A stretch of DNA of 36,632 bases from Rhodospirillales bacterium (GTDB lineage: Bacteria > Pseudomonadota > Alphaproteobacteria > Rhodospirillales > Magnetospirillaceae): NCBI GenBank assembly GCA_015654615.1, contig JAATGN010000248.1, positions 1 through 36,632 on the forward strand, written 5' to 3'. Below the pieces are notes generated by a model. The model saw nothing but the letters and a program-made list of their open reading frames with translations. It made no database searches and was not told the DNA's origin. A program made the position numbers and the translations under genes. How positions within the stretch are numbered: position 1 is the first letter of the stretch; each line of letters begins with the position of its first letter. Shown in pieces: positions 24,156 to 32,207 of the stretch.

Positions 24156-24252
24156 AGCGCGATGCCTTAAATCGGCATCACGCTCCGGCTTTTCTTGATG
24201 TCCCTCGCCGGGCGCGCGCCTCCGCGCGCTTGGCCGCGGCCTCAATGGCCGC
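24153..24252 (+). repeat. Dispersed 100-nt repeat, copy B
   Basis: Second copy of the repeat at 11641-11739, in the same orientation, with the same hairpin at the start and the same GC-block order. Here its first base is also the first base of the transposase stop codon. TAGAGCG at 24153 is mirrored by CGCTCTA at about 24299-24305, so the copy may be part of a 150-nt element with short terminal inverted repeats. Confidence 0.7.
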
Positions 24253-24254
24253 TG

Positions 24255-24288
24255 GGGCGGCGTGCGTCAGATTTGACGCACGCCGCCC
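24255..24288. terminator. Perfect 15-bp hairpin
   Basis: GGGCGGCGTGCGTCA (24255-24269) and TGACGCACGCCGCCC (24274-24288) pair perfectly around a 4-nt loop, GATT. No T-run follows. It lies just past repeat copy B and may be the end structure of that element or a terminator. Confidence 0.5.
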
Positions 24289-24625
24289 TAAAGGCTCAAC
24301 GCTCTAATAATTCAATAACATCATATAGTTGACTCATCATATCGTCGCCTGTCCCAGGCGGTTCCAGCGCCCATGCGTCGGATTCCGGCAAGCGCGTGCG
24401 GATGATTGCGGACGATTTAGGATGCCTGGTGGGGCCAGCTTTTCGATCTGCGGGCAGAGAGCACTGTCTCGATCGCTGCTCGCAAGCTCGGGATGTCACG
24501 TCTTGCCGTGTCCCAAACAACACTTAGGGCCCGTTACAAGTTCAGTGATCGACGTTGTCGTCACGGACCTTAAGTCTCAAACGACGCTTCCGCTCCGCTT
24601 CAGCGGGCTCAAACGCCGCTCGGGC
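24289..24625. other. Stretch with no recognisable gene
   Basis: About 340 nt between the hairpin and the HepT-like pseudogene. One frame near 24440-24530 reads like a broken helix-turn-helix (STVSIAARKLGMSRLAVSQ), but stop codons close it on the 5' side and I cannot assign a family. Probably mobile-element debris. Confidence 0.4.
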
Positions 24626-24970
24626 TTAAAGGGCCCGATCAACAAAGTCGACGCGTTTATCCTGTACCGGGCCCTTATGTTGACCTGATCGTAGCCATGG
24701 ATCACCAGGTTTCGCATCGCGCTTGGCTTCGACAAGCGCGATGCCCGGCAAGGTTTTCTCATCGTCAGGCTCAGCCTTCATGATACGGTCGGCCGCCTCG
24801 CCGATCATCTCCAGCCGCCGGACGACAGCATCCTGTCGCATTTCCTCTTGGGTGAAGCGTTCCTCGCCGATCCCCAAAATATACCGCTCGATGGCCTCGG
24901 CACTTGCCCGCATATCGTCCAGGCATTCATCGACGTCGGTGCGGCGTTCCTTACCTGCTTTTTCGGTCAC
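24626..24970 (-). pseudogene. hepT: HEPN toxin HepT, frameshifted
   Basis: The 114-residue open frame starts as a HepT toxin: DVDECLDDMRASAEAIERYI, then FTQEEMRQDAVVRRLEMIGEAADRI. The active-site RX4H motif (RNLVIH, with AMRNLVIHGYDQVN) is present on the same strand at 24697-24714 but in another frame, so a frameshift separates the two halves. The C-terminus after QVN does not match the family either. HepT is an RNase that MntA neutralises by AMPylation. A 10-bp inverted repeat (24716-24742) lies at the shift. Its start overlaps the mntA stop by 4 nt. Sequencing error is a possible alternative. Confidence 0.75.
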
Positions 24971-25257
24971 AACGGCCGTGCCTCGGCCAGGACTTCGGCA
25001 CGGATACGCGCCTTCAATCCCTCGGGAGTATGGACGTCGACGCTGAAACCGGTCAGGCGTTCCGCTTCATCCTGCAAGCGGGCCAAAGTGAAATAGGTCG
25101 TTCCGCGGGGCGCATCGACCAGCAGATCGACATCGCTCTCCTCGCCATCTTCCCCGCGAGCAACCGACCCGAAGACCCGCACATTGGAGACGCCATAGCG
25201 GCGGGCCATCTCCAAAAGTGCCTGGCGGTGTCGTGCGATCGCTTCCGATGGCCGCAT
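24967..25257 (-). CDS. mntA: MntA-like nucleotidyltransferase antitoxin
   Basis: A 96-residue minimal nucleotidyltransferase: RVFGSVARGEDGEESDVDLLVD holds the GSxxRG and DxD motifs that bind ATP and metal. MntA antitoxins transfer AMP to HepT. The ATG at 25257 (MRPSEAIARHRQALLE) fits the family's start better than the upstream GTG. The partner hepT is frameshifted, so this antitoxin may have no target here. Confidence 0.85.
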   Translation of the reverse strand: MRPSEAIARHRQALLEMARRYGVSNVRVFGSVARGEDGEESDVDLLVDAPRGTTYFTLARLQDEAERLTGFSVDVHTPEGLKARIRAEVLAEARPL

Positions 25258-25340
25258 CGTTCTCGCCCTTGATCCTGTCCATGGATTATACACGGATAGA
25301 GGGACCATGTGCCAATTTACGGCAAGCCCAACCGACGACG

Positions 25341-25378
25341 GCGAACATATGCGAGCAAAGAAATTGGCGGATGGGGTG
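25341..25378. repeat. Distal att-like repeat (partial tRNA-Ser 3' end)
   Basis: These 38 nt match 34456-34493 at about 32 positions. The last 16 (ATTGGCGGATGGGGTG) are identical and are the 3' end of tRNA-Ser. The shared left part is GCGAAC-N4-GCGA(A/G)C. This is what an integrative element leaves at its far end after insertion in the tRNA 3' end. Confidence 0.65.
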
Positions 25379-25537
25379 TCTGCCCTCTCAGGTTAAATAG
25401 ATAAATTAAATCAATGTATTGGGAGAATGGCCCATCGCCTTTCCCGCAGCGATACCCGCGTCCGAACGCCGGATTTGGGCGGGCGCATGCGGATGACGGT
25501 GAATGATTTTCGGGCTCCCGAACGGACGCGCTACCGG

Positions 25538-25870
25538 CTATTCTTCGAACAGATCGGCATGGGTGCCGGTTCTCACGAAACGGACAATTGATCCCGCACC
25601 CTTGCCCTCAAGTTGGTAAATCAGCAGGAAATCGCCTCCGACATGACATTCCCGATGATCCGACCATTCGCCGATGAGCGGGTGGTCGAGCCATTCCGGG
25701 GCAAGCGGCGCGTCGTTGGCGATCAGCAGCAACATCACTTCCTTGAGTTGCCGCATGTTGAACCGGCCCGAGTCGGAGAGACGGTCCCAATCCTTGACGA
25801 ATTTTCGTGTGTAATCCGCCGCCCGAGGAAAAGCGGTCCGCTTGCTACTCGCGGGTTTTTTCGAGGTCAT
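25538..25870 (-). CDS. YafQ-family mRNA interferase toxin
   Basis: A 110-residue RelE-superfamily toxin of the YafQ type, which cuts mRNA on the ribosome. The C-terminal signature is intact: LDHPLIGEWSDHRECHVGGD, LLIYQ, FVRTGTHADLF, including the histidines used by YafQ. ATG 25870 is chosen over TTG 25873. Its start overlaps the antitoxin's 3' end, as usual for dinJ-yafQ pairs. It lies near the left end of the tRNA-Ser island and may help maintain it. Confidence 0.88.
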   Translation of the reverse strand: MTSKKPASSKRTAFPRAADYTRKFVKDWDRLSDSGRFNMRQLKEVMLLLIANDAPLAPEWLDHPLIGEWSDHRECHVGGDFLLIYQLEGKGAGSIVRFVRTGTHADLFEE

Positions 25871-26111
25871 CAAACAAATCAGCGGCAGTGGCGAACCGGG
25901 CGCGGCCCATGGCGCGGGCCTCTTCCATCGCGGCGCGTGTTTCGGCGTTCGGCACTTTTACCGGAAACGGCACGGCCTGGTCTCGGGCGACCCGGACAAG
26001 CGCCATGCGGATATAGTCGGAGACCGACAGGCCCATCGCTGCAAGAGCGGTGGTCGCCTGCTTCTTCGTCTGAAGGTCGATCCGGGCACGGACGACGGTA
26101 TCGGTTGACAT
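25845..26111 (-). CDS. RelB/DinJ-family antitoxin
   Basis: An 88-residue antitoxin. The N-terminal ribbon-helix-helix (TVVRARIDLQTKKQATTALA then MGLSVSDYIRMALVRVA) binds DNA. The C-terminal helices (TRAAMEEARAM, FDDLEKTRE) wrap the YafQ-type toxin encoded next. ATG 26111 has GGAG upstream. The dyad at 26142-26161 is probably its operator. Confidence 0.88.
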   Translation of the reverse strand: MSTDTVVRARIDLQTKKQATTALAAMGLSVSDYIRMALVRVARDQAVPFPVKVPNAETRAAMEEARAMGRARFATAADLFDDLEKTRE

Positions 26112-26141
26112 GGTCGCAATCTCCATAGACGGTCAGCAATA

Positions 26142-26161
26142 TGTAGCTACAAACGGCTACA
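26142..26161. promoter_or_regulatory. Dyad operator of the dinJ-yafQ pair
   Basis: TGTAGC (26142-26147) and GCTACA (26156-26161) are perfect arms eight bases apart, 31 nt before the antitoxin start on the minus strand. DinJ-type antitoxins repress their operons through such sites. Confidence 0.5.
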
Positions 26162-26208
26162 GATGCAATGGCCATCATGGATCACGGCATGGCGAATCCG
26201 GCATCGCG

Positions 26209-26478
26209 CTAGCTGTCGCATTCCAGAAGCAGCGTCCGCAGCGAGCGGACCAGCACCAGCCGGCGCCGGCCGATCGTTGTGGTGTCGAGGTGCCCTTCAC
26301 CGATCAGTTCGTAAAGCTTGGTCCGCCCCAAGCCCGTGGCTCGGCATGCATCGGCGATGGTGCAGGTGAGACGTTCGGCGAAGGGGATCACGCCAGGGAT
26401 CGCATTCACTGCGTTTTGCATCGGCGGCGGTTGCAGTCCGCCTTGGGTGCCGTCTTCCGGCCGCTGACTGTTGCGCAT
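26209..26478 (-). CDS. Excisionase-like helix-turn-helix protein
   Basis: An 89-residue protein. Residues about 34-80 form a MerR/excisionase-type winged helix: TIADACRATGLGRTKLYELI, then GEGHLDTTTIGRRRLVLVRSL. The start at 26478 has AGGAGG eight bases upstream. Such proteins direct excision or control transfer genes of integrative elements, which fits the island, though no integrase gene is left. Confidence 0.8.
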   Translation of the reverse strand: MRNSQRPEDGTQGGLQPPPMQNAVNAIPGVIPFAERLTCTIADACRATGLGRTKLYELIGEGHLDTTTIGRRRLVLVRSLRTLLLECDS

Positions 26479-26511
26479 GGGACAGTCCTCCTCAAAAAAG
26501 TCAATTTTACG

Positions 26512-26528
26512 GGGGCTTTCCAAGCCCC
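26512..26528. terminator. Small hairpin ahead of the HTH gene
   Basis: GGGGCTT and AAGCCCC form a 7-bp stem with a 3-nt loop. It lies between the CopG gene and the excisionase-like gene on the minus strand and could end the former's transcript. There is no T-run. Confidence 0.35.
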
Positions 26529-26620
26529 GATGATTCATTGGTGCATGGCGGGCCTTTGCCGGGTCGCATGAGGTGGGCGGTCAAGCCTGCCCCGCCAGAG
26601 GGCACCGCGCTCTGCGCGGC

Positions 26621-27085
26621 TTAAGGGCTTGACGGCCCGACGCGGCCCGGCACGCTGGCCGAATGCACCAATGATGATCCCTTATCGTCGTCGGATTCCT
26701 TCTGCGGTTCGTCGTCGCCCCTGGCCATCATCCGCGCCACCGTGTCGAGGAATGCCCGATAACGCTTCTCGCCCAGAGCCTGGGCCTCGGTGCCGGGAGG
26801 TGGCAGCGCGGCGGCATAGATCAACTGATGGCGGATGAAGCGGGCAAGGCTGTGGCTGATGACGAAGCATTCGCTGTTGCCGCGCTCCACGGCGCGGGCG
26901 ATGCGGTCAAGCCGGACCAGGATGCGCTCATCGACCTCGGGTGCCGCCCGGCGGTTCATGAAAGCGTCGACCATCTCCAGCAGCAGATCGGAGCGCGCCC
27001 GCTTCTGGCTGTTGGCCATCGCCGCGATGCGCTTGCTCATGTCGTCGGGAAGGAAAAGCTGGTGGCGGGTCTTGCCTCGGATCAT
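26621..27085 (-). CDS. CopG-family conjugation-associated protein
   Basis: A 154-residue protein. The N-terminal ribbon-helix-helix (RHQLFLPDDMSKRIAAMA, then SDLLLEMVDAFMNRR) and the second half (RLDRIARAVERG, FIRHQLIYAAALPPP, GEKRYRAFLDTVARMMARG) match the CopG proteins next to traG and trb genes in alphaproteobacterial conjugative elements. ATG 27085 has AGGAG at the right distance; GTG 27094 does not. It lies 80 nt past the truncated relaxase; the traF and traG genes usually between them are gone. Confidence 0.8.
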   Translation of the reverse strand: MIRGKTRHQLFLPDDMSKRIAAMANSQKRARSDLLLEMVDAFMNRRAAPEVDERILVRLDRIARAVERGNSECFVISHSLARFIRHQLIYAAALPPPGTEAQALGEKRYRAFLDTVARMMARGDDEPQKESDDDKGSSLVHSASVPGRVGPSSP

Positions 27086-27165
27086 CGGGAACACTCCTGA
27101 TCGTCATCATCGGCAAGGATGCACCCGAACCGGGCCGAGGCGTTATAGACCGTGTTTGCGCGCTT

Positions 27166-28368
27166 CTACGCTTTGACACGCCGTTCGCGGCTCAGAGCGA
27201 CGGACCCACCCCGCTGACGCCCAATCGTCCAGTCGATGCTGTCGCCGCGATCTATGCCGGAAATATGGCGATCGATATGCCGCTCCAGCATCGGCTTCCA
27301 GGGAACGAGGGTGAATTCGTGGGACCTTTCGACCAGAGCATAGCGTCCGCTGGCGGTTTCGACGGAGCGGCGGAAGAGTCCTTCCACCCGCTCGCCGCGC
27401 AGGGCCTCGGCATAGGGCAAGCCGATCTCGGCGGACAACTGGCTGCCCAGATGCCGCAACTCGCGCCGCCGGAGCTGATCGAGGATGTCGGTGCGATAGA
27501 CCACCTCATGACCGTCGCGCTCCATCAGCTTCTGCTCGATCAGCCATTGTTGACGCCGGACCATCGCGCTGTGGACATCGCGGCCGAAGCCGTGGGAGGC
27601 CAACTCGTGGGTCTCCGCATGGACGATCTGCCGGTCGAGCCAGGTGGGCGCGTCGGCGCCGATCTGCTGTTCGACCGAAAGATTGGACAGTGTGTCGATG
27701 GCGACCGGCCGTGTTTGCGCTAACTGCCGCTCGTAAGTCCGCACCCGGTCGAGATGATCGGGCTTGATGATCCAGGTGCCGTCCACGTCACGCTCAACGG
27801 CACCCGTCGCGCGCCGGATTGCCTCCAATCGCCGGACATGGGTCTGGGCGAACGAATCGGTGGCGGTGGGGTCGTGGAAAAGATGCAGATCGACGCTGTA
27901 CTGCCCGTCATGGGCGGCGGCGACCTCGGCCACGGTGTGGTCGACCTGCCGGGGTTCGGTTGAGGCGTTGGACATGCGAAGGATGCTGCCGATGGGGAAA
28001 CTACCCTCGGCCTCGCCGATATCGACGTAATGGCTGCGCCCGTCGATGCCGTCGAGCACCAGATAGCGGCGGTCCCCCATCTCGTCGGCGAGACCACGGG
28101 CGACGACGCGGCCGATGACGGGAGCGCTGTCCTGGTCATGGACGAGATAGTATTGCGGCGGGCGGTCGAGGCCAGCCTCGGTCATCGCCCGGTGCATGGT
28201 CTTGATGATATCGCCGCGCTCGCTCATCGTGCGCAGGACGCTTTCCGTCTCGGCTGACAGCGACCAGACGAGTGGGCCTTCCGGCGCGGCGAGTCCCATG
28301 CGTTCAAGGCGGCGTGCCCGCGCGATCAGCAACTGGTGGTGCGCTCGGCCAAAGTCGGTTGTGGACAT
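27166..28368 (-). pseudogene. DUF3363-type relaxase, N-terminus lost
   Basis: A 400-residue open frame matching the C-terminal two-thirds of RlxS/VirD2-like relaxases with a DUF3363 domain: ARRLERMGLA, LSERGDIIKTMHRAM-type helix, YYLVHDQDSAPVIGRVVARG, GTWIIKPDHLDRVRTYE, THELASHGFGRDVHSA and RRRELRHLGSQLSAE. The N-terminal nicking domain with the catalytic tyrosine and the three-histidine metal site is absent. The gene breaks at about 28370, where the Mu-like sequence begins on the other strand. It cannot nick DNA. Confidence 0.8.
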
Positions 28369-28369
28369 G

Positions 28370-29060
28370 TGCCGCGATTTTGCTGCATGTCGATGGGCTC
28401 GTGCTGTTGGCGGGTACATGGCGGCGGGCGGCCCTTGAGGTCGATAAAGCGGCCAAAAAAGGCACTTTACCCGCTTCGTTGCAGCAGTTGGTGCCCATAG
28501 CCAATGCCCGTGCGGGTAAGGACGGCGCCCGCACACTCTCCCTGCGATCCCTCTATCGCTGGCATGCCGAACGCGAAGCCGGCGGCGTCAATGCCTTGGC
28601 GCCGAAGGAACGGGCCGAAGCCTCGACCCCCGCATGGGCACCATATTTCCTAAAGCTCTATCGCATTCCCAGCAAGCCCAGTATCGCCGAAAGCATGGAG
28701 CGTCTGGCGGAACAGCTTCCGCCTTATATCGCGATGCCGAGCTACGACCAAGTCAAGCGCTTCCTCACCCGGATGGATGTGGTCGAGCGCAATCGCGGGC
28801 GGATGGGACCGCACGAGTTGAAAGCGATCCGTCCCTATGTGATGCGCGACACTTCCACCTTGTGGCCGCTCGATGTGGTCAGCGCCGATGGCCACACGCT
28901 CGATGCCGAGGTGCAGCACCCGAAACACGGACGCCCGTTCCGCCCCGAAATCACCTCGGTCATCGACTACGCCACACATGCCTGCGTTGGTTGGTCGGTG
29001 TCGCTCAAGGAAAACGCCTTCGGCGTCATGGAGGCGATCCTCTACATGGTGAAGCCCGGT
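28370..29060 (+). pseudogene. Mu-like transposase, truncated at both ends
   Basis: The frame shows a helical DNA-binding region (LSLRSLYRWHAEREAGGV) and the rve core of MuA-type transposases: LDVVSADGHTLDAEV with the first catalytic Asp and ITSVIDYATHACVGWSVSLKE with the second. It stops matching near MEAILYMVKPG, before the third catalytic Glu, and the N-terminus and left phage end are missing. It runs straight into the tail peptidase in another frame, so a deletion joined the two. Confidence 0.8.
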
Positions 29061-29464
29061 CCTGGCTGCGCACACCCTATGCCGAGGCGGCGCGGGTCCG
29101 AGGGCATGGAGTCGACTGCGCCCAGCTTCCCGCCGCCGTCTACCATGCGGCCGGGGTCATTCCCGAAATCCCGTTGGTTCCCTACTCAGCGCAATGGCAC
29201 ATGCATCAACGGGCCGAACGCTATCTTGAGCAGGTGCTCGCCTTCGCCCACGAGATCCCGGGGCCGCCGCAACCGGTCGATTTCGTGATGTGGCGGGTGG
29301 GGCACTGCATGGCCCACGGTGCCATCGTCATCGACTGGCCGCAGGTGATCCATTCAGCGCTCGGAATCGGGGTGATCACCGCGAATGCCGAGCGGGAACA
29401 ACTCGCCCCGGTCCGTCGCGGCAAGGTCCCCGAGCGTCATTTCTACAGCCTGTGGGGTGGCTGA
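29048..29464 (+). pseudogene. Phage NlpC/P60 tail peptidase, 5' end lost
   Basis: From about 29048 the frame reads EARSWLRTPYAEAARVRGHGVDCAQL, with the catalytic Cys of the GxDC motif, then VPLVPYSAQW and MWRVGHCMAHGAIV with the catalytic His, ending FYSLWGG. This is the C40-type peptidase that phage and gene-transfer-agent tails use on peptidoglycan. The catalytic residues are present, but its own start is lost at the transposase junction. Its stop overlaps the next ATG (ATGA-type). Confidence 0.75.
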
Positions 29465-29655
29465 TGGACACCTCCGCAAAGGTCATTCCCGTGGTCTACG
29501 GCGCAAATGTCGTCGCGCCTAATCTTATTTGGTACGGCGTATTTACCGCCTATCCGGAGATGCCTTCATCAGGAGGTGGCGGCGGCGAGAGCGGCTCCGC
29601 AGATAGCTCGGTCACCTATATTTATGTGCCCGACAGCGACAAGGGTGACCGCTGA
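29464..29655 (+). CDS. Short duplicate of the tail-tip N-terminus
   Basis: A 63-residue protein whose KVIPVVYGANVVAPNLIWYG segment nearly repeats SVIPVVYGANKIAPNLIWYG of the next gene; both continue with FTA, a Gly/Ser linker and a TYxY stretch. It begins in the stop codon of the peptidase gene and ends in the ATG of the tail-tip gene. It may be a partial gene duplicate left by recombination, or a real small tail component. Confidence 0.6.
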   Translation: MDTSAKVIPVVYGANVVAPNLIWYGVFTAYPEMPSSGGGGGESGSADSSVTYIYVPDSDKGDR

Positions 29656-32207
29656 TGGGCGGGCTTCTCGGCACCTCGACCAAACAACCGCAGGCACAGA
29701 CGACCACGGTCGCCAGCGGTATCACGATCCAGTCGAGCTGCTACGGGTCGGTTATTCCGGTGGTCTACGGTGCCAACAAGATCGCCCCAAACCTGATCTG
29801 GTACGGGGCCTTTACGGCCATCCCACACACAACGACATCGAGCAGTGGCGGGAGCAGCAAGGGTGGCGGCGGGGCTGGTTCAACCTCATCGACCAGCTAC
29901 ACCTATACGGCCAGTTTCGCATGGTGTCTTTGCGAGGGACAGATCGCCGGCGTCGGCAAAATGTGGGTAGGGCAGAACTCGACAGCCCAGTCACCCGCTT
30001 CGCTCGGATATGGCAATTTCATTGGCACCTATCCACAGGAGCCATGGGGTTATCTGCAGGGCTTCCAGGCGAACCAGGCGGCGAATTATCCCGGATTTGC
30101 CTATCTGGTGGCGGCGAATTATGACCTTGGCACAAGCACCTCGATGCCGAACAACAATGTCGAGGTGTTGGGGTTTTACTGCGGCCCAGAACCGGAAGAT
30201 ATCGACCCGAGCTGGGCCACCGTCCACATGCTGACCGACCCGCACTGCGGTCTGACGCCGGTATTTCCCACAGCCTGGATCGGCGATCTGAGTTCCTACA
30301 GCAATTATTGTCGAGCCACTGGGCTGCTGATCAGCCCGGCTTATACGACTCAGCAGACCGCCGCGCAGTCGATCTCGGACAACGTCACTTACACCAATGC
30401 CGATATCGCCTGGACCGGCGGCGTTCTCAACATCATTCCGCGTGGCGATCAGGTAATCAGCGCCAACGGGGTCACCTACACGCCACCAGCTTTCACATTC
30501 GATCTGACCGATGACGATTGGTTGGAAACCAATGCAGCCACAACATCGAGCGGCAGCTCGGGCACCGATCCGCTGGTGCTGACCCAAAAGCGCCCGCAGT
30601 CCATCGTCAATAAGGTGACGGTCGAGTTTTCGAACCGCAACAACGCTTATGCGGCTGAGCCGGTCTCGGCGCATGATCTGGCGGCGATCCAGACCTATGG
30701 CCTTAATGCTGGCGGCTCGCAAACCGCCCATATGCTCACCACCGCCCTGGCCGCCCGCCTGTCCGCCCAGCTGTTGCTGCAGCGCGGGTCGGTTACGAAC
30801 ACATGGCAAGGTACGGCCGGACAACATACGATCCTTATCGACGTCGGTGACCTGGGCTATATCAGCAATACCCTCCAAAAACTCGACCATCTTCCGGTAC
30901 GGGTCAAAGAAATCACAGGCCAGACTGACGGCAGCCGCCTTTTCCTTTTCGAGGAATACAGTCTTGGCGTTGGCAGCGCGGCGGCCCATGGCTACGCGAC
31001 CTCAGACGGTTACACCGTCGATTTCAACGCCGATCCGGGTGATATCAACCCACCCACCATGTTCGAACCCCCGGACGCGCTGGCCGGCGACCTCGAACTG
31101 TGGATTGCGGTCTCCGGTGGCCCGCTGTGGGCCGGATGCTGGATATGGGCCTCACTCGACGGCGAGAAATACGAGCGGGTCGGGCTGATCGACGCACCGG
31201 CCCGCATGGGCGCGCTGACGGCGGCGATCCCGGCCTGGTCGACGACGGACAACACCAACACGCTGGCGGTCAATCTGACCGAAAGCCGGGCCGAACTATC
31301 GTCTGCGTCATCCACCGCCGCATCCGCGCTCGCCACCCTGTGCTATGTCGACGGCGAACTGCTGGCCTATCAGACGGCCACGCTGACCAGCCAATACCAC
31401 TATGGGCTGACCCGGCTGACACGCGGCGCCTATGACTCGTCGATCACTGCCCATGCGGCCGGATCGACCTTCGTACGGATCGACGATAATGCTGTCCTCA
31501 AATATCCATTCGGCGCGTCCGATATCGGCCGGACGGTCTATCTCAAGTTCCTGAGTTACAACATCTACGGTGGCGGCAGTCAGGACCTGTCGGAGGTCGA
31601 GCCCTATGCGTGCACGCTCAGGGGCAGCGCCCTGGCGTCCCCATTGCCCTCCGTGACCGGACTGACCACGGCCTATGTGTCTGGTGTCAGCTATCTGATC
31701 TGGGACCCGGTCAGCGATTTTCGCCCCGTCGACTATGAGATCCGCCAGGGCAATACCTGGTCTACTGCACAGGTCATCGGCCGCACCTCGGAAACCCGCG
31801 CCCCCAGCTATGGCGACGGCACCTACTGGGTGTCGGCTCATTATCGGCTTGCCGCCGGCATCGACGTCTACTCATCCGACTGGGCCGACGTGAAAATTAC
31901 CGGGGCGCAATTGGTCACCAATGTCGTTGCCGGCTGGGACGAGGCGGCGACCGGCTGGACCGGCACCTTTGCAAATACGGCAGCCGTCAACGGGGCGGTC
32001 GAGCTGACCGGCGCGGGCGACCTTTTGCAGACGGCCGATGTCCTGGGCGCCAGCGATATCGTCGAATACGGCGGCGTGTCACCGTCCGGGACATACAGGG
32101 CTGACCGCCGGCACGCTCTATTACATCTACGCACACATGGTTTCCGGCACGATGACGCTGGCGGCCAGCACCACGGGTCATTCGACCGACGCGACGACCG
32201 GCGTTGA
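29655..32207 (+). CDS. Phage tail tip / host-specificity protein, frameshifted near 3' end
   Basis: An 850-residue phage tail protein with a Gly/Ser-rich N-terminal segment, then the tail-tip blocks (WCLCEGQIAGVGKMWVGQ, FAYLVAANYDLG, VEVLGFYCG, LLLQRGSVTN, LPVRVKEITGQ, ELLAYQTATL, YGLTRLTRGAYDSS). This architecture is shared by Mu-like siphophages and gene-transfer agents. Its natural sequence changes frame near 32095: in-frame residues after GTYR are not phage-like, while the +1 frame continues with LTAGTLYYIYAHMVSG. The product is probably shortened by a frameshift. Confidence 0.8.
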   Translation: MGGLLGTSTKQPQAQTTTVASGITIQSSCYGSVIPVVYGANKIAPNLIWYGAFTAIPHTTTSSSGGSSKGGGGAGSTSSTSYTYTASFAWCLCEGQIAGVGKMWVGQNSTAQSPASLGYGNFIGTYPQEPWGYLQGFQANQAANYPGFAYLVAANYDLGTSTSMPNNNVEVLGFYCGPEPEDIDPSWATVHMLTDPHCGLTPVFPTAWIGDLSSYSNYCRATGLLISPAYTTQQTAAQSISDNVTYTNADIAWTGGVLNIIPRGDQVISANGVTYTPPAFTFDLTDDDWLETNAATTSSGSSGTDPLVLTQKRPQSIVNKVTVEFSNRNNAYAAEPVSAHDLAAIQTYGLNAGGSQTAHMLTTALAARLSAQLLLQRGSVTNTWQGTAGQHTILIDVGDLGYISNTLQKLDHLPVRVKEITGQTDGSRLFLFEEYSLGVGSAAAHGYATSDGYTVDFNADPGDINPPTMFEPPDALAGDLELWIAVSGGPLWAGCWIWASLDGEKYERVGLIDAPARMGALTAAIPAWSTTDNTNTLAVNLTESRAELSSASSTAASALATLCYVDGELLAYQTATLTSQYHYGLTRLTRGAYDSSITAHAAGSTFVRIDDNAVLKYPFGASDIGRTVYLKFLSYNIYGGGSQDLSEVEPYACTLRGSALASPLPSVTGLTTAYVSGVSYLIWDPVSDFRPVDYEIRQGNTWSTAQVIGRTSETRAPSYGDGTYWVSAHYRLAAGIDVYSSDWADVKITGAQLVTNVVAGWDEAATGWTGTFANTAAVNGAVELTGAGDLLQTADVLGASDIVEYGGVSPSGTYRADRRHALLHLRTHGFRHDDAGGQHHGSFDRRDDRR

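Noticed and set aside
24440-24540. Possible helix-turn-helix gene
   Set aside because: The HTH-like stretch is short, closed by a stop on its 5' side and has no ribosome site or family match.
25440-25530. IS21-like end resembling sequence near 24380-24420
   Set aside because: The resemblance is limited to a short GTGCGGATGA-type stretch with gaps; not enough to call an insertion sequence.
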